Below are positions 1 to 9,546 of a stretch of DNA of 44,209 nucleotides, in pieces. The notes beneath the pieces are model-generated. The model did not search any database, had not been told where the DNA came from, and saw only the letters and a list, made by a program, of their open reading frames with translations. The position numbers were made by a program, and so were the translations under genes. Every line of letters begins with the position of its first letter. The stretch's first letter is position 1. Source of the DNA: Verrucomicrobiota bacterium (GTDB lineage Bacteria; Verrucomicrobiota; Verrucomicrobiae; Limisphaerales; UBA11358); NCBI GenBank assembly GCA_014860005.1, contig JACZKP010000155.1, forward strand, positions 1-44,209. Direction: 5' to 3'.

Positions 1-1237
1 GTCCGCCGCCGGCACTGAACGTTTCATTTGCGTCATGCGGGAAAAGGTGGAAACGACCTTTCGTGTCCTGGTAGAGACTGTAGTCGCTCGCCCGCACCCA
101 GTAGCCGTCGTTGTTTACCAGCACATTTTCGAGCGCGAGAAATTTCAGCACGCCATCCACGTCAAGCAACGGTTCCAGCGCCTTCTCCAACCGGTCCAAC
201 GGCGTTTGATTCAACACCCGGCACAACTTGATGAGGTCGGCCCAGACTTCGGGATTGTCCTTGGTCTTGATTTCATAAAGGCGTTTGTACGGCGCGGGAT
301 CGTCGCCGAGATATTCCAAACCGGCGCGGCCTTGGGGGCTGCCGGGCACCTTCCACCGCGCGCCCTTCGTCGTGCCGTACCAGTCGTTGATGAAATCCTT
401 GTTGAACTGCTGCGCGCTGGCATACACGCCCCAATCCTCGCCGTTGATGACCACGCGGACGAAGTTCGCCTTGGGCGCGGGGATGTATTCACGGGAAATG
501 TGATGCGACAGCACCGTGCGCAGCATCGTCGGGTCGCCGTGCGAATTCAACAGGTTGAACGTGCGGTAGCCGCCGAGGCTCTGTTTTTCGTGAACCCAGT
601 CGAGCGACAAATTCAGCGAACGCTTGCGCCCCTCCGGCACCATCATCAACGACGAAGCCCCCCGAAAATGCACGCCCACGTCCTGATAAACCTTCCCGTC
701 CACCGTGAGCTTCGCGGGCACTTCCACGTCGGTGTTGTTGAAATCGGCCAACTCCTGCTCCCAATCCTCGTTCTCGAATTCCAGGAAGAACGTCCGCAAC
801 GTCTTCATGTCATACGCGGGCGCATCGGGAAACGACTTCACGTCCGCCGGCGAAAGTTTCTGTCCAGGCTGCGCCGGCTCCTGCGTTTCGCCTCGCGGAC
901 CGAATCCACCCCGCCGGCCGCCCGGCCCGCCCGGCCCGCGATTCGTACGTTCATTTGACAGGTATTCCCGCGCGGCTTTGCGCTCTTCGTTGTTCAGCCG
1001 CTTGTCGCCGTCCTTGTCGAACTGCTTGACCAGTTTGGTTTCCTGGAACATCCCGCCGGGACCGAATCCGCCACTGCCACCAAACGACGGCGGGCCATCG
1101 ATGCCCGGTCCGCGTCCCGGCGGAAAACCGCCTTCGGCCGGGCGCTGGTTGGGCGGCGTTTGACTCAGGGCGACGAACGTGAATACGAACGCCGCCGGCA
1201 GCGCCACGTTTCGGAGAAGGACGTTTAGCGTTTTCAT
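1..1237 (-). CDS. CotH-like secreted protein kinase with N-terminal EF-hand (truncated at window edge)
   Basis: The protein starts at the ATG at 1237 and runs off the left edge, so about 412 residues are visible and the C-terminus is missing. Residues 1-26 look like a signal peptide ending ALSQT. A Gly/Pro-rich stretch (about 30-65) leads to one EF-hand loop, DKDGDKRLNNEE (residues 74-85), with acidic residues at loop positions 1, 3, 5 and 12. From about residue 140 the sequence matches the CotH kinase family, an atypical protein kinase fold known from spore coat protein H: see LLNSHGDPTMLRTVLSHH, NGEDWGVYASAQQFNKDF and the late NNDGYW...FPHDANETF block, where the family carries its metal-binding Asp. 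It is the last gene of a minus-strand group with DUF4956 (45 bp upstream) and VTC genes. The family is clear; the substrate is unknown. An extracytoplasmic phosphotransfer role, perhaps using polyphosphate chemistry, is inference from context. Confidence 0.85.
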   Translation of the reverse strand, partial: MKTLNVLLRNVALPAAFVFTFVALSQTPPNQRPAEGGFPPGRGPGIDGPPSFGGSGGFGPGGMFQETKLVKQFDKDGDKRLNNEERKAAREYLSNERTNRGPGGPGGRRGGFGPRGETQEPAQPGQKLSPADVKSFPDAPAYDMKTLRTFFLEFENEDWEQELADFNNTDVEVPAKLTVDGKVYQDVGVHFRGASSLMMVPEGRKRSLNLSLDWVHEKQSLGGYRTFNLLNSHGDPTMLRTVLSHHISREYIPAPKANFVRVVINGEDWGVYASAQQFNKDFINDWYGTTKGARWKVPGSPQGRAGLEYLGDDPAPYKRLYEIKTKDNPEVWADLIKLCRVLNQTPLDRLEKALEPLLDVDGVLKFLALENVLVNNDGYWVRASDYSLYQDTKGRFHLFPHDANETFSAGGG

Positions 1238-1282
1238 AAAGTGTAGGATGGTGAGTTGTGGTTTGTTTTTGGTCGGTTCGGC

Positions 1283-1969
1283 TTAATTCCCGTCAAAGTC
1301 CCGGCGTTCAAATCGCACGCTTTGCACGCCTTCAATCCGGTTCAGTGCCTTTACCAGTTCATCGGCGGCACCACTCTGGCGCAGTCGCGATTCGTAGGTA
1401 ACCTCGAGCATCACGCCTTGCTTCCCGGTGGCCACCGACATCAACTCGCGCTCCTGCAAGTAGCCGTCGAGCGTGCTGCCCAGCAATTGGTCGAGGTCAT
1501 ATCCCAATCCGACCCGCAGGCTCAGGCGATAGGCCGGCTGCGCCGCGCTGAACACTTTCGCCCGCGCCATCATCAGATAGGCCGCGAAGCCCACGACGCC
1601 GATGCCGATAATCCCGACCCAAAAATTATTGGCGCCCGCTGCCATGCCAACGACGACCGCGAAAATCACATACGCCGTGTCCTGCGTATCCCGCACCACG
1701 GTGCGAAAACGGACGATGGAGAGCGCGCCCACGAGACTGAATGCGCGCGCCACGTTGTCGCCGATAACTTGCGTGACCATCGCAATGAGAATCGCCAGCA
1801 GGACCAGGGTGACCGGGAACGATGACGAGATTTCCGCGCTCTTGCGCGTACGGCGATAAATCCACGCCACCACCCCGCCCAGCATCGCGGCCACACACAA
1901 ACGGATCCCCACGACCACGGGTGAAATCTCCGGAATATCCAGCAGGGTTGTTTTCAGGAAATCAGGCAT
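1283..1969 (-). CDS. DUF4956 family membrane protein
   Basis: I place the start at the ATG at 1969 (MPDFLKTTLL, 228 residues), which overlaps the end of the VTC gene by 8 bp; an upstream in-frame start at 2011 would add 14 unlike-looking residues. Hydrophobic segments lie at about residues 18-37, 50-68, 112-134 and nearby, giving three or four membrane spans. The central motif AFSLVGALSIVRFR followed by VVRDTQDTAYVIFAVVVG is the hallmark of DUF4956. The C-terminal third is soluble. DUF4956 genes commonly sit beside VTC-domain and CotH genes, as here. Yeast VTC complexes need membrane subunits to move polyphosphate across a membrane, so this protein may play an analogous part; that is inference, and no function has been shown by the sequence itself. 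Confidence 0.82.
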   Translation of the reverse strand: MPDFLKTTLLDIPEISPVVVGIRLCVAAMLGGVVAWIYRRTRKSAEISSSFPVTLVLLAILIAMVTQVIGDNVARAFSLVGALSIVRFRTVVRDTQDTAYVIFAVVVGMAAGANNFWVGIIGIGVVGFAAYLMMARAKVFSAAQPAYRLSLRVGLGYDLDQLLGSTLDGYLQERELMSVATGKQGVMLEVTYESRLRQSGAADELVKALNRIEGVQSVRFERRDFDGN

Positions 1970-2708
1970 ATTGGGAATCAAGTTGCGCGCGCGTATCGGT
2001 CGGCAAAACACTCACCAAACCCAGAGCGGTGGCGGCTTGGCGGTACTTGGAGAAGGGGCTGGGAATCAGGGCAAACTCTTCCACCACGTACTTGAACAAG
2101 GCCGGCATCCCGTGGCGGAACTTCATTTCGAGAATGATCGAGTTCTCCAGAATCAGCCGGCTTTCCTGTTCACTGAACCACAAACCCGCGGCCGGCAGGG
2201 CGCGCAAGTCATCGTCAAGTGTCAATCGGATCGGGCCGTAGTCCGTCATCGCCACGCGCGCAGTGCGGCGATAAGAAATCTGGCAGACCGGATTCAAACC
2301 GCGCGCGAGCAACCGCCGATGAAACCAACTCCCGACCCAACCGCGCACCGCGGCTTCAGCCGAGAGTCGTTCCAACTCCGTTAACTCGACGCTGGAGCGC
2401 CGCTTGGTGAGCAGGCCGCGCGTCTTGAGTTTGCGTTCGAGAAACGCCACTTCGCCCTGGCCGTAGCGGCGGATGCGATACTTGCTCCGGCCATAAGAGC
2501 CGCGCCGATGGAACACAGCGAACTCCACCGTGTCGAAGTAAAGACTGGTGATCTGGTAGCCATCGCCGTTCGCGCCGCCCGCGTACGGGTCCGGGGCGAG
2601 TCGGGCGCGCACCCAGGCACGTATCTGTTCGGCGCGTTCCAGAGTGACCAGGAATTTTATCTCCGAGGCGAACTCCCGATTTTCCCGCGTGTCAGTTGCA
2701 GGCGACAT
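1962..2708 (-). CDS. VTC-domain polyphosphate polymerase-like protein
   Basis: This 248-residue cytosolic protein matches the VTC domain, the catalytic tunnel domain of yeast Vtc4 that makes polyphosphate from ATP. Visible family signatures are the N-terminal EIKFLV with Lys18, SLYFDT (55-60), KYRIRRYG (77-83) supplying paired Arg, FLERKLKTRG (89-98) with basic residues for the phosphate chain, KRRSSVEL, and the C-terminal ILEMKFRHGMPAL...SKYRQA block. These basic residues would line the polyphosphate tunnel. It is the first gene of the VTC-DUF4956-CotH group, overlapping DUF4956 by 8 bp, and its start lies 172 bp from the divergent response regulator gene. Lacking SPX and membrane domains of its own, it probably works with the adjacent DUF4956 protein. 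Family assignment is firm; polymerase activity is inferred from conserved residues. Confidence 0.85.
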   Translation of the reverse strand: MSPATDTRENREFASEIKFLVTLERAEQIRAWVRARLAPDPYAGGANGDGYQITSLYFDTVEFAVFHRRGSYGRSKYRIRRYGQGEVAFLERKLKTRGLLTKRRSSVELTELERLSAEAAVRGWVGSWFHRRLLARGLNPVCQISYRRTARVAMTDYGPIRLTLDDDLRALPAAGLWFSEQESRLILENSIILEMKFRHGMPALFKYVVEEFALIPSPFSKYRQAATALGLVSVLPTDTRAQLDSQYA

Positions 2709-2785
2709 AACGTCAGCGGGACAAACCTGGTTTGCGTGTGGTCCTTGAATAGTTACGTTTCACGCGCTCAACCTAACTCATGGCG

Positions 2786-2847
2786 GATTAAGCTGCCGTT
2801 AAGCCCTCGGATTTCCGGCAAGGAATATTCTTAATCGCACCTTAATC
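2786..2847. promoter_or_regulatory. Two opposed pairs of 11-bp-spaced direct repeats, likely response-regulator operators
   Basis: In the 172-bp divergent region between the VTC gene and the response regulator gene, CTTAATC occurs at 2830-2836 and again at 2841-2847, exactly 11 bp apart. The reverse-complement motif GATTAAG occurs at 2786-2792, with a near copy CGTTAAG at 2797-2803, again 11 bp apart. Winged-helix regulators of the OmpR/PhoB family bind tandem half-sites with 11-bp spacing. The two pairs face opposite genes, which suggests that the adjacent regulator controls itself and the VTC-DUF4956-CotH group. The repeat pattern is seen directly; the binding protein is inferred. Confidence 0.5.
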
Positions 2848-2880
2848 CAACCGGTGGCACAATGACGCCGCATCCAAGCC

Positions 2881-3531
2881 ATGAGAATTCTGGTGGTCGA
2901 AGACGAGCCGCGACTGTTGCGCAACCTGGCCAAAGCCCTGCGCGAGGAAGGTTACGCCGTGGACACCGCCGAAGCCGGTGACGACGGCCTGTTCAAAGCC
3001 GGGACTTACGATTACGACGCCGTAGTGCTGGATGTCATGTTGCCCGGACTGGACGGCTGGCAGGTGCTCGACCGCCTCCGCCAGCAGAAGCGGACCCCGG
3101 TGCTCATGCTCACCGCCCGCGACGCTCCCAAGGATCGCGTGCGCGGATTGGATACCGGTGCGGACGATTATCTCATCAAGCCGTTCGATCTTGACGAACT
3201 GCTGGCGCGACTTCGGGCATTGATCCGGCGCTCCGCCGGGCAGGTTCGGCCCGCACTGCAAATGGGCGACGTGGTCATTGATCCCCGCGCCCGTTCGGTG
3301 AAGCGCTCCGGCCAACCGATTACACTCACCGCGCGCGAATACGCCATCCTCGAATACCTCGCGCTGCACCGCGGGAAGGTCGTCACGCGCACAGAACTTT
3401 ACGAACACTTGTTCGACGAGAGTGACGACACGCTCTCCAATCTGCTGGACGTGCATGTGTTCGGGATTCGCAAGAAGCTTGGACGCGACCTGGTAACCAC
3501 TCGACGCGGCCAAGGCTATTGCATTGGGTAA
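2881..3531 (+). CDS. OmpR/PhoB-family response regulator
   Basis: A 216-residue cytosolic transcription factor with an N-terminal receiver domain (about 1-115) and a C-terminal winged-helix DNA-binding domain (about 125-216). The receiver shows the acidic pair in VEDEP (residues 6-10), phospho-acceptor Asp51 in VLDVMLPG, Thr77 in LMLTARD and Lys100 in YLIKPF. The effector domain has LTAREYAILEYLALHRGKVVTR and ends RRGQGYCIG, typical of the family. It precedes its partner histidine kinase by 107 bp that contain a strong hairpin. It is divergent from the VTC-DUF4956-CotH group, with repeated half-sites between them. CusR/QseB-type regulators are the closest general class; the signal cannot be told from sequence. 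Confidence 0.93.
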   Translation: MRILVVEDEPRLLRNLAKALREEGYAVDTAEAGDDGLFKAGTYDYDAVVLDVMLPGLDGWQVLDRLRQQKRTPVLMLTARDAPKDRVRGLDTGADDYLIKPFDLDELLARLRALIRRSAGQVRPALQMGDVVIDPRARSVKRSGQPITLTAREYAILEYLALHRGKVVTRTELYEHLFDESDDTLSNLLDVHVFGIRKKLGRDLVTTRRGQGYCIG

Positions 3532-3550
3532 CCATGGAAGCACATAACAA

Positions 3551-3619
3551 CCAACATCCAACGCCCAACATCGAACGAACTACCGTCCAACCCTCGGGAT
3601 GTTGGGCGTTGGATGTTGG
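3551..3619. repeat. Perfect 22-bp inverted repeat between response regulator and kinase genes
   Basis: The left arm at 3551-3572 (starting CCAACATCCAACGCCC) and the right arm at 3598-3619 (ending GGGCGTTGGATGTTGG) are perfect reverse complements over 22 bp, with a 25-bp loop. Pentameric and hexameric units such as CCAAC and CATC recur inside each arm, as in dispersed palindromic repeats of Verrucomicrobiota genomes. In a transcript of the two-component operon it would form a very stable hairpin just before the kinase gene. There is no following U-run, so it is not a classical terminator. Confidence 0.85.
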
Positions 3620-3638
3620 CTGTTCGACGTTCTAAAGC

Positions 3639-5174
3639 ATGTTCACCAAGTCCATCCGCTGGCGGTTGCAACTGTGGCTCGCGTTTCTGCTGGTCTGCAC
3701 GTTGAGCGGTTTTGGCATCGCCACTTTTGAGGTGTACCGCACCAAGCAGTATCAGGCGGTGGATGAACAGCTGGGGCCGCGTGTCGAGGGGCTTGCCCGG
3801 ATGGCCCGCGGGCCGCAGTTTCCGTGGAGCGGGCGGCCACCGTTTGACGGCCGCAACCGTCGGATCGGCGGACCAGGGGATCGCTTTGACAATTTCCCAC
3901 CGCCCGAAGCTGAGCAACGCCGCTTGCCTCCCCTCCTGCCGCGCGAGGGCACCAACGAGTTGCCGCCAAGGATGCCGCCAATCCCGCCCGACTTCGAGCG
4001 CCTGCTCCGCGAGGACCTGCAAAACGGCATTTATTTCGTGGTCTGGAATCGCGACGGGACGCGGCTCGACAGTTCGACCAACGCACCAACCGACCTGCCC
4101 CAACCGGACCCAAGCGAGCCGGATCGGGGGCCACGCTTTCGCACGCGCGACGTTTATCGCGAGGCGTACGAATTTAATCGCGAAGGCCGTACGATCCTGG
4201 TGGGCCGCTCCATCGCCGCCGAACTGGAGGCGCTCCGCGGTTTCGCGCTCCTGCTTGCCGGGGCGGGTCTGGGAGTGCTCGCGCTCGGATTGGGCGGCGG
4301 CTGGTGGATTGCCAGTCGCGCGATGCGGCCGTTGCAGGACATCAGCGCCACCGCCAGCCGCATCTCCGGTGGCAACCTCTCCGAGCGCATCAACGTGGCC
4401 GATACCGAGAATGAATTGGGCCAGCTTGCGGGCGTATTGAACTCAACGTTTGCTCGACTCGAAGCGGCCTTCGCTCAGCAGCGACAATTCACGGCCGATG
4501 CGTCGCACGAGTTGCGCACGCCCATTGCAGTGCTTCTATCGGAAGCTCAAACCACGCTCGCCCGTCCGCGTAGCGCCGAGGAATATCGCGAAACCGTTGA
4601 AGCCTGCCTGGACACCGCCCAGCAAATGCGCCGGCTCACCGAATCGCTGCTTGAACTCGCCCGCTTTGACGCCGGTCAGGAGAAGCTGCGGCACGAGCCG
4701 ATTGACCTCGCGGAGATTGCCCGCGCCTCGGTCGAACTGGTGCAACCGTTGGCCGCGGAGCGCAGCGTGCAGATTCACAGCGACCTCTCGCCAGCGGAAG
4801 TTCCGGGCGATGCCGTTCGCATCGGCCAGGTCATCACCAATTTGCTGACCAACGCGATCCGCTACAATAAACCCCAAGGCCAGGTTCGGGTCAGAGCTCA
4901 TGGCGAACAAGGCTGCGCAGTGCTGACTATGACTGATAGCGGCGAGGGAATAACGGCCGAAGATCACCCGCACATTTTCGAGCGGTTTTATCGCGCGGAC
5001 AAATCCCGCTCCAGCGCACAAGGCCGCACGGGTCTCGGCCTTGCCATCTGCAAGGCGATTGTTGATGCACATGGCGGTAGCATCGAAGTCATCAGCGAGC
5101 CAGAAGCGGGAACTACCTTCATCGTTCGACTTCCGACGAATCCTGGAAATCCTGAGGCGCCACTAACTGTCTAG
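3639..5174 (+). CDS. Membrane sensor histidine kinase (HAMP, HisKA, HATPase_c)
   Basis: A 511-residue inner-membrane kinase, partner of the preceding regulator. One membrane helix lies at about residues 11-29 and a second at about 201-222. Between them is an extracytoplasmic sensor of about 170 residues that is unusually rich in Pro and Arg (for example RPPFDGRNRR and PPRMPPIPPDFE). A HAMP linker follows (about 223-275), then the dimerisation/phosphoacceptor box FTADASHELRTPIAV with His290, and an ATPase domain with N box NLLTNAIRYN, G1 DSGEGI and G2 GRTGLGLAI. It is a QseC/CusS-like class I kinase. The proline-rich sensor does not match a ligand-binding fold that I recognise. Expression may be lowered relative to the regulator by the hairpin at 3551-3619. 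Confidence 0.93.
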   Translation: MFTKSIRWRLQLWLAFLLVCTLSGFGIATFEVYRTKQYQAVDEQLGPRVEGLARMARGPQFPWSGRPPFDGRNRRIGGPGDRFDNFPPPEAEQRRLPPLLPREGTNELPPRMPPIPPDFERLLREDLQNGIYFVVWNRDGTRLDSSTNAPTDLPQPDPSEPDRGPRFRTRDVYREAYEFNREGRTILVGRSIAAELEALRGFALLLAGAGLGVLALGLGGGWWIASRAMRPLQDISATASRISGGNLSERINVADTENELGQLAGVLNSTFARLEAAFAQQRQFTADASHELRTPIAVLLSEAQTTLARPRSAEEYRETVEACLDTAQQMRRLTESLLELARFDAGQEKLRHEPIDLAEIARASVELVQPLAAERSVQIHSDLSPAEVPGDAVRIGQVITNLLTNAIRYNKPQGQVRVRAHGEQGCAVLTMTDSGEGITAEDHPHIFERFYRADKSRSSAQGRTGLGLAICKAIVDAHGGSIEVISEPEAGTTFIVRLPTNPGNPEAPLTV

Positions 5175-5295
5175 CTCAGTGCCTTGACTGAAAGCTCAAT
5201 TCAACAAAGCTGTCTCTACAAACCTGTCCACTGCCACATCCACCGTTTAATTAAATCAGGGTTATGGCTGCTGTGTCGCTTTGACCACAAGGATT

Positions 5296-6597
<1,302 letters not shown>

Positions 6598-6666
6598 TCA
6601 GGTATTCAAATTCGAGATTTCAGATTTCAAATCATCAGCCGCGCGTCATCCGGTGCGCAGTTGCGT

Positions 6667-7296
6667 TCACACGCTGACGGAGGTCTTTTCCGCAAGTGTG
6701 CTGATCTCCTTGCGGGATTGCACCACCTGGTCCACCAGGCCGTATTTTTGCGCTTCCTCGGCGCTCATGAATTTGTCGCGGTCCGTGTCGCGGGTCAGAT
6801 CATCGGCGGTGCGTCCGCAATGTTTCGCGAGGATGTCGTTAAGGCGATCCTTGAGCCGCAGGATTTCCGCGGCCTGGATGCTGATGTCCGTGGCCTGGCC
6901 CTGCACGCCGCCCCAGGGTTGATGGATCATAATCCGCGCATTGGGGAGGGCGTAACGCTTGCCCTTCGTGCCTGCCGCCAGCAGCACCGCGCCCATGCTC
7001 GCCGCCTGGCCGATGCAGTAGGTATTCACGTCGCAGGTGAGAAACTGCATCGTGTCGTAAATCGCCAGCCCCGAAGTCACGCTGCCGCCGGGCGAATTGA
7101 TATAGAGATGCACGTCCTTCTTCGCATCGGTCATCTGGAGGAAAAGCAATTGCGCGATGATAATGTTGGCAACCGTGTCGTCCACGGGCGTGCCCAGGAA
7201 CACAATGCGGTCCACCAGGAGCCGCGAATAGATGTCCCAACTGCGCTCGCCGCGCCCGGTTTGCTCCACTACGATCGGAACTAAAAAATTGTTCAT
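6667..7296 (-). CDS. clpP: ClpP, serine protease subunit of Clp protease
   Basis: A 209-residue subunit of the tetradecameric proteolytic barrel. The catalytic triad is visible: Ser100 in [10 protein letters not shown], His125 in [10 protein letters not shown] and Asp174 in TDRDKF, with the same spacing as in E. coli ClpP. The head domain segment [20 protein letters not shown] and the handle region are intact. The short N-terminus [27 protein letters not shown] indicates little or no propeptide. It lies directly upstream of clpX in the same orientation. I found no CIRCE-like inverted repeat upstream. Confidence 0.98.
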   Translation of the reverse strand: MNNFLVPIVVEQTGRGERSWDIYSRLLVDRIVFLGTPVDDTVANIIIAQLLFLQMTDAKKDVHLYINSPGGSVTSGLAIYDTMQFLTCDVNTYCIGQAASMGAVLLAAGTKGKRYALPNARIMIHQPWGGVQGQATDISIQAAEILRLKDRLNDILAKHCGRTADDLTRDTDRDKFMSAEEAQKYGLVDQVVQSRKEISTLAEKTSVSV

Positions 7297-7376
7297 AATT
7301 GCTTGTTCAACCGATGCCGCAAGCTAGTCAATGGGGCGGGACGCGTCAAGCAACGCCGGGATCAGCCAATCCGTCG

Positions 7377-7874
7377 TTACCGGCCCAGCCGCCGCCAGAT
7401 GAACAACAGCGCAGTGGCAAAATCCTGGGGACGCTCCTTCATCCAGCGCGTTACTTCCGTCGGCGCAAACCAACCACCGGCGTCAATCTCCTCCGGGTGC
7501 AGCGTGAACGGTCCTTCGGCCTGGCAGCGATAGACCCAGGTGAATTCCTGGTCCGTCTCCTCGCACGCTTCGAGTTTGAACAGCCGCTCCGGCGGCTGCG
7601 CGAGGTTCAATCCAATTTCCTCGCGCAATTCCCGCACGGCGCAGGCGTCGTACTCTTCGCCCGAATCCACGTGACCGGAAGCTGACGAATCCCAGACGCC
7701 CGGTTGCCGATCCTTCTTCAGCGAGCGCTTTTGCAGAAACACCTCGCCGCGCGCGTTGAACACCAGCACGTGCGTCGCGCGATGGCGCAGACCCTGAGCA
7801 TGGACAACCCTGCGCGGCTGGCGATCAATCACCTCGTCGCGTTCATTGACGACATCGAAGATTTCTTCGCTCAT
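7377..7874 (-). CDS. NUDIX hydrolase
   Basis: I choose the ATG at 7874 (MSEEIFDVV, 165 residues) because it overlaps the TGA of the upstream ATPase gene as ATGA and has a GGA 5 bases upstream; an in-frame ATG three codons earlier also exists. The Nudix box is complete: GHVDSGEEYDACAVRELREE IGL, i.e. G-x5-E-x7-REL-x-EE-x-G-L, which binds Mg2+ and hydrolyses nucleoside diphosphate-linked substrates. The N-terminal part (VVNERDEVIDRQPR..., RATHVLVFNARGEVFLQKRS) resembles the E. coli YfcD and isopentenyl-diphosphate isomerase-like branch. The substrate is not predictable from sequence. Last gene of the four-gene overlapping chain starting at 10910. Confidence 0.9.
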   Translation of the reverse strand: MSEEIFDVVNERDEVIDRQPRRVVHAQGLRHRATHVLVFNARGEVFLQKRSLKKDRQPGVWDSSASGHVDSGEEYDACAVRELREEIGLNLAQPPERLFKLEACEETDQEFTWVYRCQAEGPFTLHPEEIDAGGWFAPTEVTRWMKERPQDFATALLFIWRRLGR

Positions 7875-8701
7875 AAATTCCATTGCGTTGATTCCAAATC
7901 TGCGTTCTCGGTGTTGAGTAGAATCTCCAGCATGCGCTCATGGCGGTTCAGGAAGTCCCGCGTGATCAGAAAGTGTTGCGTATCCGCGTATTTGATTTCG
8001 GAAATTCCGCTTTCCGCGAACTGGAAAATGCGGGCGTTCGGATACGCAAGCAGGATCGGCGAATGGGTCGCAATGACCAGTTGGGACTGGTGATGCACAA
8101 GCCGGTGCATAAGCGTGAGCACACTGAGTTGCCGCTGCGGCGAGAGCGCCGCCTCCGGTTCGTCGAAGAGATAAACCCCGCCACCCTGCAGGCGCTCTTT
8201 CATCACCGCGAGAAACGATTCGCCGTGTGACTGCTCGTGGAGCGGTTTGCCTCCGTAAGCACGAAAGGACGATCCCCGCGTCTCCAGTTCGCTCGCCACG
8301 TTGTAGAAGCTTTCGGCTCGCAGGAAAAAGCCATCCGTCGGCCGGCCAAAACTCCGCTCCAGTCTCAAGCACTCGTGTAGCGGCGAATGAGTGTCGTGGG
8401 TGACGAACTGCAACTGTTTGTCGCCCCCTTCGGCGCTGAAACCCGCCCTGACCGCAATGGCTTCCAGCAGGGTTGATTTGCCAGAGCCGTTCTCGCCGAT
8501 GAAAAAAGTCACCGCCGGATGAAATTCGAGCCGGGTTAGATGGCGGATGCTGGGAATGGAGAACGGATACCGAGTGAAGTCGGTTACCGCTTCGCGTTCC
8601 AGCCGCACCGCCTCGAAATATCGCCGGGCCGGGCGCGGCCCGAGATTCAGTTTCCCGGCGCCGGGCAGCAGTGCTTGCTTTGGAGTCCTGGCACGCTTCA
8701 T
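7871..8701 (-). CDS. AAA/ABC-type predicted ATPase
   Basis: A 276-residue soluble ATPase of the OLD/RecF-like 'predicted ATPase' kind (COG3910-type). It has Walker A GENGSGKST (69-77), a compact coiled middle, the ABC-like signature QSHGESFL, Walker B VYLFDEPEAALS, and an H-loop in LVIATHSPILL. No membrane span or nuclease domain is seen. It starts within the stop of rsmA (ATGA overlap) and ends within the start of the NUDIX gene (ATGA overlap), so translation is probably coupled. Such stand-alone ATPases have been suggested to act in DNA or stress metabolism, but no role can be assigned here. Confidence 0.85.
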   Translation of the reverse strand: MKRARTPKQALLPGAGKLNLGPRPARRYFEAVRLEREAVTDFTRYPFSIPSIRHLTRLEFHPAVTFFIGENGSGKSTLLEAIAVRAGFSAEGGDKQLQFVTHDTHSPLHECLRLERSFGRPTDGFFLRAESFYNVASELETRGSSFRAYGGKPLHEQSHGESFLAVMKERLQGGGVYLFDEPEAALSPQRQLSVLTLMHRLVHHQSQLVIATHSPILLAYPNARIFQFAESGISEIKYADTQHFLITRDFLNRHERMLEILLNTENADLESTQWNL

Positions 8702-9546
8702 GGGATCGCCTGCGCCAGATGATGAGTCAGCTTGACGAACTGTTCCACGCTCAGTTTCTCCGCCCGTTCCTGCCGAGATATTCCCAGTTCATTAAACGCC
8801 CGCTCCAGTTTTTCCAAAGGCCAATCCACCTTCAGCAGCTTCAACATCATTTTTCGCCGCTGGGAGAACGCGCGTTTAACAATCTTCACGAACGCGACGC
8901 GATGTTGTTCCGTCAACAACGGCGTCGCGCGCCGGATGAGTGTGACGCATGCCGAATCCACGTCCGGCGCAGGGAAGAAACAAGTCGGAGAAATCTTGAA
9001 CCAGTCGCGCGGCTCGTAATCAAGCTGCACCAGCAGCGTCAGCACGCCGTAATCGTCGTCATCTGCGCCCGCCATCAGACGTTGAGCCACTTCGAGTTGC
9101 AACGTTACCACCATCCGCTCGGGCCGTTTTGTTGTTTGCGCGAGTTCCACCAGAATCGGCGACGCCACGGAATAAGGCAGGTTGGCAACCAACTTCCAAT
9201 CGCTCCAGTCACGCGGCTCACGGCGCACGTATTCCAGAGCATCGTCGTGCCGCAATTCCAATTTCGGATTGCGAGTTTCGGTTTTTGATTTGAACCGCTC
9301 GCGCAAGACCGCCACCAGCCGCGCATCCTTCTCGATCGCCAGAACTTCGCCGGCTTGGTCAATCAACAGTTCCGTCAACGGTCCCAGCCCCGGCCCGATT
9401 TCGAGCACTTTGTCCTGCGGCGTGAGTTCGGCGGCGGCAACGATGCGCTCGAGTTGATGCGCGTCGTGCAGAAAGTTTTGCCCCAGCGATTTTGAAAGCT
9501 GAATTCCTTGCCCGGCCAGCACAGTGCGCATTTCGGAGAGCTTCAT
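8698..9546 (-). CDS. rsmA: RsmA (KsgA), 16S rRNA dimethyladenosine transferase
   Basis: This 282-residue methyltransferase dimethylates two adjacent adenosines near the 3' end of 16S rRNA during 30S maturation. The SAM-binding motif is VLEIGPGLGPLTELL, followed by the acidic motif II in VLAIEKDARL, and the catalytic motif IV is NLPYSVASPIL. The N-terminal KSLGQNFLHD and the C-terminal helical domain (FSQRRKMMLKLLK...) are typical. Length is slightly above the 270 of E. coli. It overlaps the upstream aminotransferase stop and the downstream ATPase start by 4 bp each. Confidence 0.97.
   Translation of the reverse strand: MKLSEMRTVLAGQGIQLSKSLGQNFLHDAHQLERIVAAAELTPQDKVLEIGPGLGPLTELLIDQAGEVLAIEKDARLVAVLRERFKSKTETRNPKLELRHDDALEYVRREPRDWSDWKLVANLPYSVASPILVELAQTTKRPERMVVTLQLEVAQRLMAGADDDDYGVLTLLVQLDYEPRDWFKISPTCFFPAPDVDSACVTLIRRATPLLTEQHRVAFVKIVKRAFSQRRKMMLKLLKVDWPLEKLERAFNELGISRQERAEKLSVEQFVKLTHHLAQAIP

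Noticed and set aside
35..958. Long plus-strand frame opposite the CotH-like gene
   Set aside because: Arg/His/Val-rich translation without family motifs, fully antisense to a gene with clear kinase-family blocks; a shadow of high G+C codon bias.
3551..3619. Hairpin considered as a Rho-independent terminator
   Set aside because: No T-run follows the stem and the downstream kinase gene belongs to the same two-component unit; it fits a dispersed palindrome better.
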